Assembly (NCBI GenBank): GCA_041648175.1
Contig: JBAZPO010000006.1
Coordinates: 1-64,000, forward strand
Direction: 5' to 3'
Length of the DNA stretch: 64,000 nucleotides
Origin: Desulfobaccales bacterium
GTDB lineage: Bacteria; Desulfobacterota; Desulfobaccia; Desulfobaccales; 0-14-0-80-60-11
Part shown: positions 42,127-50,661 of the stretch, piece by piece
Layout of the letters: the number at the start of each line of letters is the position of its first letter
How positions within the stretch are numbered: the stretch's first letter is position 1
Translations under genes and position numbers: made by a program
The notes under the pieces: model-generated
The model's input: the letters and a program-made list of their open reading frames with translations, nothing else
Told to the model about the DNA's origin: nothing
Database searches by the model: none

Positions 42127-42864
42127 GTGGCCGAATTGACCGGCAAAACCTTGATCATCACCGGGGCCTCTCTGGGGATCGGGCGAGCCCTGGCCCTGGA
42201 ACTGGCCGGCCTTCGGGTCAACCTGGTCTTAAACGCCCGGCACACGCCGGCTCTGCAGGAGGCGGCGGCCGCGTGCGCGGCCCATGGCATCAAGGTGAGC
42301 CCTTGCGCGGGCAATGCCGCAAAGTCCGGAACTGCCACTGAGTTAGTGAATCAGGCGACTGCCCTGGGCAGCTTTTACGGCTTCATCCATGCCGCCGGGG
42401 TCCTTAACCCCGGTCCCTTGCTGTGGGAGTTGTCTGAGCGTGAATTCCAGGAGATTTTGGACTCCCACGTCACCGCGGCCTACCAGCTTATCCGGGCTGC
42501 GATCCCCACATTGCTGCAGCACGGGGAAGGGCTGGCGGTCTTTTTCGGCTCCGGCGCGGCTGAGGCTAATATCCCCGGCATCGGCGCCTACTGTGTGGCC
42601 AAGGCTGCTGAAGAGCATCTGGCCCAAGAATTGGCTGCGGAAGCGCCTGCCATTTTAAGCTTCGTCTTCCGACCGGATGCCACGGAAACTCGGATGCAGC
42701 GACAGGCCCGAAAATCAACCGGCGGGGGTGCAGAGAACCTGCATCGCATTTTTGGCGGTTATAAAGACCGGGGACAACTGGCCACCCCGAAGGAGGCGGC
42801 ACGGGCTCTGGTGCGGATTCTGACCAATCGTCTCCGGCGATTCCAGAAAAATATTATGGACTGA
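42127..42864 (+). CDS. Short-chain dehydrogenase/reductase
   Basis: A 245-residue SDR with the NADP-binding GASLGIGRA motif at 15-23, the NNAG-equivalent HAAGVLNPG, and the catalytic YCVAKAA (Tyr and Lys). It starts at GTG 42127 (AGGTGGC before it). Closest in layout to the YueD/sepiapterin reductase-like subgroup, but the substrate is unknown. The preceding 171 bases show no gene. Confidence 0.85.
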   Translation: MAELTGKTLIITGASLGIGRALALELAGLRVNLVLNARHTPALQEAAAACAAHGIKVSPCAGNAAKSGTATELVNQATALGSFYGFIHAAGVLNPGPLLWELSEREFQEILDSHVTAAYQLIRAAIPTLLQHGEGLAVFFGSGAAEANIPGIGAYCVAKAAEEHLAQELAAEAPAILSFVFRPDATETRMQRQARKSTGGGAENLHRIFGGYKDRGQLATPKEAARALVRILTNRLRRFQKNIMD

Positions 42865-42958
42865 GGCGCCAGCGGAACAGAGAAAGTGCCGGTCCAGGGG
42901 CTTGAAAAAGTCCAGGTGGATTGACCCCGCCTCACCAAATCGTATATAACTTTAGCCT

Positions 42959-45298
42959 ATGCCTAAATCACTACTTATCGTCGAATCACCCACCAAGGCC
43001 AAGACCTTGCAAAAATACCTGGGCCCCGATATCCAGGTGGTCTCCAGCAAAGGGCACATCAAGGACCTGCCCAAAAATGAGCTGGGCGTGGACCTGGAGC
43101 ACGACTTTCAACCCAAATACGTCACCATCCTGGGAAAGGCCAAGGTCATTCAGGACTTGAAGAAGGTGGCCGAAAATATCCAGGAGATTTTCCTGGGGCC
43201 TGACCCGGACCGGGAAGGGGAGGCCATCGCCTGGCACATCGCCGAGGTTTTGGGGGAGAAAAACCACCGATTCCACCGGGTGCTGCTCCTGGAGTTAACT
43301 CCCAAGGCCATCAAGGCGGCCCTAGCGAAACCGGTGAAGCTGAACCGGCCCCGTTATGACTCTCAGCAGGCCCGCCGTATCCTCGACCGCCTCGTGGGCT
43401 ATCAGATCAGCCCGATATTGTGGCAAAAGGTGAAAACGGGCTTAAGCGCCGGGCGGGTGCAATCCGTGGCTTTGCGGCTGGTATGCGACCGCGAGCGGGC
43501 TGTTATGGCCTTTGTGCCCGAGGAGTACTGGAGCCTGGACGTCTGCCTGGAGGCCGGTTCGCCCCCGCCGTTTGTGGCCCATCTCTTGAAACACAAGAGC
43601 AAGAACATTAAGCCCGGCAGCGTGGTGGCGGTAGAGAAAATCCTGGACGCCCTGGATACCGCCGAGTTTCGGGTTGCCAAGATCGAGACCAAGCCGCAGC
43701 GGCGCAACCCCGCCCCGCCCTTCATTACCAGCAGCCTGCAGATGGAGGCCAACCGCAAACTGAGGTTTGCCCCCAAAAAGACCATGAGTCTCGCCCAGAA
43801 GCTCTATGAAGGCAAAGATTTGGGCGACGAAGGGCCTGTGGGCCTGATCACCTATATGCGGTCCGACTCCACCCGGGTGTCGGCCGAGGCCTTGGATGCG
43901 GTGCGGACCTTCGTCGGCGGCACCTATGGCGATGCGTATCTGCCCCAGGTCCCGAACAAGTTCAAAAGTCCCAAAGGAGCCCAGGAGGCCCATGAGGCCA
44001 TCCGGCCCAGTGATGTGGCCCGGCGCCCCCAGGACGTGAAGGCGTTTCTGAGTAAGGATGAGCTGGCCCTCTATGACCTGATCTGGCGGCGGTTCGTGGC
44101 CTCCCAGATGACGCCCGCGGTTGTTGACCTGACTACCGTGGATATCAGCGCCGGAGATTACCTGTTCCGGGCCACCGCGTCGGTGCCGAAGTTCCCGGGG
44201 TTCACCAAGGTTTACCAGGAATCTGCGGAGATGGACGAGGAAGGCAAACCGGCCAAGCTACCGCCGCTGGCCCAGGGCGATCTGCTTAAGTTGCGCGATT
44301 TCGACCCCCAGCAGCACTTCACCAAGCCACCGGCCCGCTACACCGAGGCCTCCCTCATCAAAGAACTGGAGGTTCAGGGGATCGGCCGGCCCAGCACCTA
44401 CGCCACCATCCTCACCAACCTCCAGGACCGTCTCTATGTGGTGAAGGAGAAGACCGCGCTCAAGCCCACGGAAATGGGGCTGGTGGTGAGCGATCTGCTG
44501 GTGGAGAATTTCCCCGACGTCATGGATCCCAAGTTTACTGCCGGCATGGAGGATAAGCTGGACCGGGTGGCGGATGGGAAGGTCCCCTGGCAGCAGGTCA
44601 TGCAGGAATTTTACGGTACCTTTGCCCAGGCACTCGATGCGGCCAAGAAAGGCATGCGCCGGGTCAAGAGCGTGCCCACCGAGCTTAAATGTCCCGATTG
44701 CGGGGCCGAACTCGTGGTGCGCTGGGGTAAAAACGGCGAGTTCATCGGGTGTTCCGCCTATCCCGAGTGTGGCTTTACCGGGGATTTCACCCGGGATGCC
44801 CGGGGCCAGATAGCCCTTCAAGGCATGGAACCGGCCACTCCCGGTGCCACTGCGGAACAGCCGGGCCAGGCCACGGCGGCTCGGGGTAAGCCTGTGCCTA
44901 CCGGGCAAATCTGCCCCAAATGCGGCAAGGAGTTGCTGCTGCGCCGGGGCAGGCTGGGCGAATTTTTGGGTTGCGCCGGCTATCCCAAGTGCAAGTTCAC
45001 TCAGAATTTTACCCGAGGCCCCGAAGGCGAGATCATCCCCCAATCCCCGGAAGACGAGGCCGCGATCCCTTGCCCCAGGGAAGGCTGCGGCGGCCACCTG
45101 CTGAAGCGCCGCTCCCGCCGGGGCATCTTTTATGGCTGCAGCAACTACCCCAAATGCTCCTTCACCATGAACCAGCCGCCCCTGGAACAGCCCTGCCCTC
45201 AATGCCAGTTCCCCTGGCTCATGAAAAAAGGCAAAAAAATCCTCTGCCCCCGGGACGAATGCAGCCACGAGGAGGCTGCCGCGGCTGTTAATGAGTGA
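42959..45298 (+). CDS. topA: DNA topoisomerase I (type IA)
   Basis: Relaxes negative supercoils. The 779 residues begin with the TOPRIM domain (LLIVESPTKAKTLQKYLG; GPDPDREGEAIAWH), followed by the SAGRVQSVALRLV segment and the active tyrosine in GLITYMRSDSTR. Three C-terminal zinc-ribbon units start near residue 580: CPDCGAEL..CSAYPEC, CPKCGKEL..CAGYPKC, and CPREGCGG..CSNYPKC, plus a partial fourth. The 3' end overlaps trmFO by 8 bases. Confidence 0.96.
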   Translation: MPKSLLIVESPTKAKTLQKYLGPDIQVVSSKGHIKDLPKNELGVDLEHDFQPKYVTILGKAKVIQDLKKVAENIQEIFLGPDPDREGEAIAWHIAEVLGEKNHRFHRVLLLELTPKAIKAALAKPVKLNRPRYDSQQARRILDRLVGYQISPILWQKVKTGLSAGRVQSVALRLVCDRERAVMAFVPEEYWSLDVCLEAGSPPPFVAHLLKHKSKNIKPGSVVAVEKILDALDTAEFRVAKIETKPQRRNPAPPFITSSLQMEANRKLRFAPKKTMSLAQKLYEGKDLGDEGPVGLITYMRSDSTRVSAEALDAVRTFVGGTYGDAYLPQVPNKFKSPKGAQEAHEAIRPSDVARRPQDVKAFLSKDELALYDLIWRRFVASQMTPAVVDLTTVDISAGDYLFRATASVPKFPGFTKVYQESAEMDEEGKPAKLPPLAQGDLLKLRDFDPQQHFTKPPARYTEASLIKELEVQGIGRPSTYATILTNLQDRLYVVKEKTALKPTEMGLVVSDLLVENFPDVMDPKFTAGMEDKLDRVADGKVPWQQVMQEFYGTFAQALDAAKKGMRRVKSVPTELKCPDCGAELVVRWGKNGEFIGCSAYPECGFTGDFTRDARGQIALQGMEPATPGATAEQPGQATAARGKPVPTGQICPKCGKELLLRRGRLGEFLGCAGYPKCKFTQNFTRGPEGEIIPQSPEDEAAIPCPREGCGGHLLKRRSRRGIFYGCSNYPKCSFTMNQPPLEQPCPQCQFPWLMKKGKKILCPRDECSHEEAAAAVNE

Positions 45299-46703
45299 GG
45301 AGAGGATTGTAAAGGTTTTCGAGGGAGAGGGGAGGACGGGGGAACCCTTACAAAAAACTCCCCCCGGCCCTCCCCTCAACTCCTCCTGTCCTAATTCCAC
45401 CATCACCATCATCGGCGGGGGGTTGGCAGGGAGCGAGGCGGCCTGGCAGGCGGCCCGGCGAGGGGTGCGGGTGCGTCTTCATGAGATGAAGCCCGTGAAA
45501 TTCTCGCCGGCGCACCAATCGCCGTTTTTAGGGGAGCTGGTGTGCAGCAACTCGCTCAGGGCTGAAGGGCAGGGGTCCGCCGTGGGGCTCCTCAAAGAGG
45601 AGATGCGGCGGCTTAACTCCCTGATCATGAATGCGGCCCTGGCTACCCGGGTGCCCGCGGGCAAGGCCCTGGCAGTGGATCGGGGCGCGTTTGCGGCTTA
45701 CATCACCCAGGCCCTGGAAGCTGAGCCTCTGATAGAAATCGTCCGGGAAGAGGTTGAGGATTTGCCCCTGGACCGGACCATTATAATCGCCACGGGGCCG
45801 CTCACTTCCGATCCTCTGGCCGCAGCCTTAGGAACGCTTACCGGACAGAAGCATCTGCATTTCTACGATGCCATCGCGCCCATTGTGGCCGCGGATTCCC
45901 TCGACATGGACATGATCTTCCGAGCCTCCCGCTACGGGGCCGGAGATGATTACCTCAACTGTCCCTTCAGCGAACCCGAGTACGCCGCGTTTTACCAGGC
46001 CTTGACGAGCGGTGAACAGGTACCCCTCAAACCCTTTGAAGAGCCCCGGTACTTCGAGGGCTGCCTGCCCGTGGAAATCATGGCGGCCCGGGGCTATCAA
46101 ACCTTGTTGTTTGGCCCCTTAAAACCCGTGGGGCTGGTTGATCCCCGCACCGGCCGCCAGCCCTTTGCGGTGGTGCAGCTCAGGGCCGAAAACCGGGAAG
46201 GCACGCTCTACAACCTGGTAGGGTTTCAGACCAAGTTGAAGTATGGGGAGCAAGAACGAGTCTTCCGCCTCATCCCGGGGCTAGCGCACGCCGAGTTCGT
46301 GCGCCTGGGGTCCATCCACCGCAACACCTTCATCCACTCGCCGGGCCTGCTCTCGGCATACCTCAATTTCCTGGCGCACCCGCACCTGTTCCTGGCCGGT
46401 CAAATCTCCGGGGTGGAGGGCTACGTGGAATCCGCGTCCATGGGGCTCTTGGCCGGGATCAATGCCACCCGCCAGGCTTTGGGGCAACCGCTCCTCACAC
46501 CGCCCCGGGAAACCGCGCTGGGCGCCCTCATCTACCACCTCACCAACACCGCCACCAAAGATTTCCAACCCATGAACGTCAACTTCGGCCTATTCCCGCC
46601 ACTTGAGGGGCGTATTTCTAAGAAACTCCGGGGAGCGGCGTATGCGGAGCGGGCGTTGGAGGCGCTGGAGGAGTGGATAAGGAGTGAAGGAGAGGAAACG
46701 TAA
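45291..46703 (+). CDS. trmFO: Methylenetetrahydrofolate-tRNA-(uracil-5-)-methyltransferase TrmFO
   Basis: Forms ribothymidine at position 54 of tRNA with folate and FAD. ITIIGGGLAGSEAAWQAARRG (FAD motif) with HEMKPVKFSPAHQS and LVCSNSLRAE confirm TrmFO rather than MnmG. Homologues begin almost at the FAD motif, but here about 36 extra residues precede it from ATG 45291. That extension coincides with a near-perfect hairpin (45327-45377), so it looks like a repeat inserted into the 5' end. No other canonical in-frame start lies before the FAD motif. The topA-trmFO overlap is a common arrangement. Confidence 0.93.
   Translation: MSEERIVKVFEGEGRTGEPLQKTPPGPPLNSSCPNSTITIIGGGLAGSEAAWQAARRGVRVRLHEMKPVKFSPAHQSPFLGELVCSNSLRAEGQGSAVGLLKEEMRRLNSLIMNAALATRVPAGKALAVDRGAFAAYITQALEAEPLIEIVREEVEDLPLDRTIIIATGPLTSDPLAAALGTLTGQKHLHFYDAIAPIVAADSLDMDMIFRASRYGAGDDYLNCPFSEPEYAAFYQALTSGEQVPLKPFEEPRYFEGCLPVEIMAARGYQTLLFGPLKPVGLVDPRTGRQPFAVVQLRAENREGTLYNLVGFQTKLKYGEQERVFRLIPGLAHAEFVRLGSIHRNTFIHSPGLLSAYLNFLAHPHLFLAGQISGVEGYVESASMGLLAGINATRQALGQPLLTPPRETALGALIYHLTNTATKDFQPMNVNFGLFPPLEGRISKKLRGAAYAERALEALEEWIRSEGEET
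45327..45377. repeat. Palindromic repeat in the 5' coding part of trmFO
   Basis: GAGGGGAGGACGGGGG (45327-45342) pairs with CCCCCCGGCCCTCCCCTC (45360-45377) with one mismatch and minor bulges. Placed between the start codon and the FAD motif. Confidence 0.65.
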
Positions 46704-46829
46704 AGGGTCAGAGGTGCTGAAATTCCGAGGTCGATTAAACCTAGTCGATTGTGGTGCTGAACTCTCGCTTTATCAGCGAGCTTCTTGCGCCGAATCGGCT
46801 GAAGGCGTTGTTTGGCGTCTTTCAGATCA

Positions 46830-47498
46830 TTACCGGAGCCATTGCAATTGACCAGCCTTGTAGGCAAGAGTCGCAACTCCTGCGAGGATACTAGATACTG
46901 CAACAATCAGTGCCCAAAGCTGCTTGGTTTTAAGATGGGATAAAAGCACACCCACCTTCAGCTCTGCAGGGTCAAGATCAACCTTTTGCAAAGAAGTACT
47001 ATTTTTCTGGATATACGACAACCACTCCCTGAAGACCTGCTGAAACTGGTCCGTCTTCAGAAAGGATGGTGAAAGATCTGTTTCGAGTGCCATCCACTCA
47101 AAACGGTCACTGAGCATACCCTGTCGTTTAACCCCACGTTGAACGAAGGTCAAGATAGGTACACGCTGTGCATACGCCATCGCCGCCTCCATTTGGTTCC
47201 AGATGGTGGGGTGTGACTCGTTCTTGATTTCCTTCTGCTCGGGCGAATCTGGTTTGTCGAGTGCCTCTATGATTCGTATGCGCTCGAACGCGATGACGAT
47301 TGCTCCATCGCACTTTCCAATCAGGTCTCTTGAAGCTTCAACCGGCTGCCTGCCAGAGAAGCTGCTACGCCCAACTGTTTGAGGGGTACAATTATGGGAC
47401 TTCAATTGGGCCTCTATGGCAGAGATGAAGTCTTCTTGTCCCTGAGTGTGCGGAGTACCACAACTCAAAAAAACCTCGTAAGGCTTTTCATCGCTCAT
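46830..47498 (-). CDS. TIR-like / deoxyribosyltransferase-like domain protein with C-terminal membrane helix
   Basis: A 222-residue protein. Residues 5-125 have the alternating pattern of TIR and nucleoside 2-deoxyribosyltransferase-like folds: VFLSCGTPH on strand 1, CDGAIVIAFER on a middle strand, and the W-N-Q-M-E-A-A-M-A-Y-A helix with candidate catalytic Glu104 before VPILTFV. The linker (125-190) is charged and one membrane helix spans about 194-214 (ALIVAVSSILAGVATLAYKA). Composition is more AT-rich than neighbours. The arrangement is like membrane-attached NAD-consuming or signal-binding defence effectors; the assignment is tentative. Confidence 0.6.
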   Translation of the reverse strand: MSDEKPYEVFLSCGTPHTQGQEDFISAIEAQLKSHNCTPQTVGRSSFSGRQPVEASRDLIGKCDGAIVIAFERIRIIEALDKPDSPEQKEIKNESHPTIWNQMEAAMAYAQRVPILTFVQRGVKRQGMLSDRFEWMALETDLSPSFLKTDQFQQVFREWLSYIQKNSTSLQKVDLDPAELKVGVLLSHLKTKQLWALIVAVSSILAGVATLAYKAGQLQWLR

Positions 47499-47527
47499 CG
47501 CTTTTCACCCGATCACTCTTTAGTCTT

Positions 47528-47582
47528 ATAGGGCGGCCCGTGGCCGCCGTCAAGGGAGGCGGCGCACACGGTGCGCCCTATA
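47528..47582. repeat. Double hairpin between TIR-like and DisA-like genes
   Basis: TATAGGGCG (47528) and CGCCCTATA (47574) form outer arms, with inner GGCGGCC..GGCCGCC and GCACACGGTGTGC-like hairpins. Likely another dispersed element or a terminator. Confidence 0.5.
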
Positions 47583-47639
47583 GCTACTTTTGCTTGGGAA
47601 CCAGAAATAAATATCTTTCAACCGAAAACCGAAAACGGC

Positions 47640-49184
47640 CTAATACAGCCGGCTCACCAGTTTGCCCTGGCGGTAAAGGGAGATGTAGCTGTCCTGGGAG
47701 ACGCAGATGCCCAGGACGCCCGGGGCGTAGGCGGAGAATTCCCGGGTCACCTGGTGGCGCATGCCACTGCCCAGGTCGTCCTGGTCCGGGATCAGACAGA
47801 TGTTGGCGGGTTTCAGCCGGGCCCGGAACTGGCAGGCTTCCAGCCGGTCGTTGAAGATGACCGCGCCATCGGATTTGGCCAGGCCCACCAGGTGTTGAAG
47901 CCACGGTTCGGCCAGGGGTGCCGGGGTTGCCAGGCGCACCTGGTTTTCGATGGGGGTGTGGGGGTCGGCGAATTGCGTCTGGGTCAGGCCCAGGAGGAAG
48001 ATGGCGCCGTGGCCGCTCCTGCGCGCCAACTCCAACAGCGTCTTGAGGCGGGGCATGACCCCGGCCAGGAGGCAGCCGGGACAGACCTCCCGCACCTGGC
48101 GCTCCAGTTCCTGCCAGAAAATGTCCTGGAACAGCGGGATATGGAGATGCCCCTGGCGGTATTCCAGGAAAGAGAGGCGGATGCGGGAATTCTTCCGGCC
48201 TTTCAAGGTCACCCAGAAGCTGATCCGGCCCCGGTGGGAAATGCTGGCCAAGGGCATAATGGCGCGCCAGGCCGCCACGGTAGCAAGCTGGCGTTGGGTG
48301 CCCTGGATGTGCTTGAGCAGGCCCACGATCCTGCCGTCGTGCACGGCCAGGAAGGTGGAGCGGCCATCGGCATTGAGGAGAAACTGCCGGAGCCCCTGCA
48401 AACCATGGTCCAGGGAGGTAAAGTTGGCTTCATGGAACCAGAGGAGGGAGGGCCAGCGTTGCCGGTAATAATCCAGGGGGCGGTAGTTGTTGAGAATGGC
48501 GAACCCCGTGAACAGGCGCTCACCTTCCACCGAATAATAGAGGAGGCGCTTGAAGAGGCGCCAGGCCCGGATAATGGCTTCCTCCCGGCCTTTGTCTAGC
48601 ATGCCGCAACGGCGCAGGTCGGCGGCGGTGTAGAGCATGGAGCCGATGTAGGGGTTGTCCTGGGCGTCCAGCTTGATGGTGGCGCAGGGGGCCTGGGTCA
48701 GGCTCTGGAGGTAATCGGCCACCACCTGTTCTTCCAGGGAATAGGGGGTAAAAGAGTGCATGCCTGCCTCTTCCCCCCCCGACAGCGACAGGTGCATGAT
48801 CACCAGCCGGCCGAAAAGCATGCTGAGGAAGCGGCAATGGAACGGGGAAAGCAGGAACGCGGTTTGGGTGGTGCGCAGCCGGAAAAAGAATTGAAAATCG
48901 GCCAATTCTACCCGGATGATATGGTAGATGATCTGATCGTTTTCGGTCAGGTTGGGGTAAATGACGCCCCGGACTTCCATGAGGTGGCGCTGGAGGTAAG
49001 TGGTGAAGCAGGGAAAGAGTTCCCGGCCCCCGGAGGCCTCCAAGGCTTCCAGGTCAGGGTTGTCCATCCAGTCTATGGTGCAGGTGGTGATGTCGTACAC
49101 CAGGCGCAAGACCTCGGGAGTGGAGATGAGGAAGTGGAGTCGGGAAGCGAGGAACTCCTTGGTCTGGACTTGAGCTTTGGCCAT
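47640..49184 (-). CDS. DisA_N-type diadenylate cyclase-like protein with a large N-terminal domain
   Basis: A 514-residue protein. The last 140 residues match the DAC (diadenylate cyclase) core: KSDGAVIFNDRL with the DGA motif (439-441), RHQVTREFSAY where the catalytic RHRAA motif sits (476-480), and LGICVSQDSYISLYRQGKL, the typical closing strands. The RHRAA variant (RHQVT) raises doubt about activity. The first 370 residues form an unknown, probably sensory domain; no membrane span is evident. GC-rich, host-like composition. c-di-AMP synthesis in this lineage is an inference. Confidence 0.72.
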   Translation of the reverse strand: MAKAQVQTKEFLASRLHFLISTPEVLRLVYDITTCTIDWMDNPDLEALEASGGRELFPCFTTYLQRHLMEVRGVIYPNLTENDQIIYHIIRVELADFQFFFRLRTTQTAFLLSPFHCRFLSMLFGRLVIMHLSLSGGEEAGMHSFTPYSLEEQVVADYLQSLTQAPCATIKLDAQDNPYIGSMLYTAADLRRCGMLDKGREEAIIRAWRLFKRLLYYSVEGERLFTGFAILNNYRPLDYYRQRWPSLLWFHEANFTSLDHGLQGLRQFLLNADGRSTFLAVHDGRIVGLLKHIQGTQRQLATVAAWRAIMPLASISHRGRISFWVTLKGRKNSRIRLSFLEYRQGHLHIPLFQDIFWQELERQVREVCPGCLLAGVMPRLKTLLELARRSGHGAIFLLGLTQTQFADPHTPIENQVRLATPAPLAEPWLQHLVGLAKSDGAVIFNDRLEACQFRARLKPANICLIPDQDDLGSGMRHQVTREFSAYAPGVLGICVSQDSYISLYRQGKLVSRLY

Positions 49185-49281
49185 GGGGCGCTGATTTTCC
49201 TTTATAGATATAGGGGCTAAAGGACCCGTGATTTCCTAACTATCCTAATATTATCATTTTTTTGCTGAAGTCCAGAGGCGT

Positions 49282-50622
49282 CTATGATTGGGAGCGAAGC
49301 TGGTGGCAGAAGGCGGGCAGATCGTGGCTGATCAACCGGGCTTGCGAAGCGATTTCGGGCCAATCCAGGGTAGTAAATTGGCGGTCATAGAGGAGCCAGC
49401 GGCCGCCCACCATGACGTGGGATACGTCCGCGGCCCGGGCGGCATAGACCAGATGGGAATAGGGGTCGTAGAGAGGGGTGAGGTGGGGCGGGTCCACGGG
49501 CACCACGATGAGGTCCGCGGCTTTGCCGATGGTCAGGGTGCCAGTTATGGCGCCCATTCCCACCACTTTGGCGCCCTCTCGGGTAGCCAGGGCCACCATT
49601 TGGGCCGCGGGCAAAAGGGTGGGATCATGACCCCAGACCTTGTGGAGCCGGGCCGCCAGGCTCATTTCGCCCCACAGGTCCAGGTTGTTGTTGGACGCGG
49701 CCCCGTCCGTGCCCAGACCTACGGGTACCCCGAGCTGAAGCATTTGGGGGATGGGGGCCACACCCGCGGCCAGTTTGAGATTGCTGTCGGGGCAATGGCT
49801 GACCTTAACCCCCCGATGAGCCAAAAGTTCCAGGTCGGGAGGCTTAAGCCACACGGCATGGACCGCGACCGTCGCGTCATCCAGCAGGCCCATGCGGTCC
49901 AGATAGGTCGCAGGGGTGAGACCCGTGCGCCGGGTCAGGTCCGCCACTTCCTCACGGGTTTCCGCCAGGTGGATGAAGAAGGGCACCTTATAGGCGCGGG
50001 TGAGGTCCTTGGCCTTTTGGAGGGTCTTTTCCCCGCACGTATAGGGCGAATGGCAGAAGACGCTGGAATAGAGCCGGTTTGGGTAAGCCGCCCCCGTATC
50101 TAGGAATTCGGCGGCCACCTCCAGGTTGCGGGCGGGGTCCGGGACCCCGGGCGCGGGAAAGTCCACCACCCCCTGAGCCACATTAGCCCTGAGACCGGCG
50201 TAGGCCAAGGCCCGGCGCACTTCGGCCTCGAAAAAGTAACTGTCGGCCACCGTGGTGATCCCGCCCCGGATCATTTCGGCCGCGGCCAGGAGCGCTCCCC
50301 AATAGACTTTGTCCTCATTGAGCCAGGCCCCTTCGGCAGGGAAGATGAACTCCGTAAGCCACTGCTTTAAGGGCAGATCGTCGGCCAGGCCCCGGAACCA
50401 GACCATGGGCGCGTGGCAATGGGTGTTGACCAGCCCGGGGAGGACCAGGGCGCCCTTAACGTCGAGGCTCTGCCGGGCGGCGGCAAGGTCCTGGGGGGCC
50501 GGCGTCTTACCCACCGCGGCGATTTTCTCGCCCCGGATGGCGACGTAGCCGGGGGAGATGGGGGCCGCCCCGGGTTCCATGGTGAGGACCAGGGCATTAT
50601 GGAGCAGACAGTCCCACGTCAT
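49282..50622 (-). CDS. Amidohydrolase, SAH/MTA or 5'-deoxyadenosine deaminase-like
   Basis: A 446-residue TIM-barrel metallohydrolase of the ATZ/TRZ group. Metal ligands: HCHAP near 68, the downstream VFCHSPYTCG, HLAET near residue 220, HAVWL and SHCPDSNLKLA (around 280), and GTDGAASNNNLDLW with the catalytic Asp. This set is shared with S-adenosylhomocysteine/methylthioadenosine deaminases (MtaD), which fit a nucleoside-salvage role. Lies 39 bases downstream of the HD-GYP gene on the same strand. Confidence 0.87.
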   Translation of the reverse strand: MTWDCLLHNALVLTMEPGAAPISPGYVAIRGEKIAAVGKTPAPQDLAAARQSLDVKGALVLPGLVNTHCHAPMVWFRGLADDLPLKQWLTEFIFPAEGAWLNEDKVYWGALLAAAEMIRGGITTVADSYFFEAEVRRALAYAGLRANVAQGVVDFPAPGVPDPARNLEVAAEFLDTGAAYPNRLYSSVFCHSPYTCGEKTLQKAKDLTRAYKVPFFIHLAETREEVADLTRRTGLTPATYLDRMGLLDDATVAVHAVWLKPPDLELLAHRGVKVSHCPDSNLKLAAGVAPIPQMLQLGVPVGLGTDGAASNNNLDLWGEMSLAARLHKVWGHDPTLLPAAQMVALATREGAKVVGMGAITGTLTIGKAADLIVVPVDPPHLTPLYDPYSHLVYAARAADVSHVMVGGRWLLYDRQFTTLDWPEIASQARLISHDLPAFCHQLRSQS

Positions 50623-50661
50623 TGCATCAAAGTTAGTACTGTTGAGATCGGGGCCGGCTGG

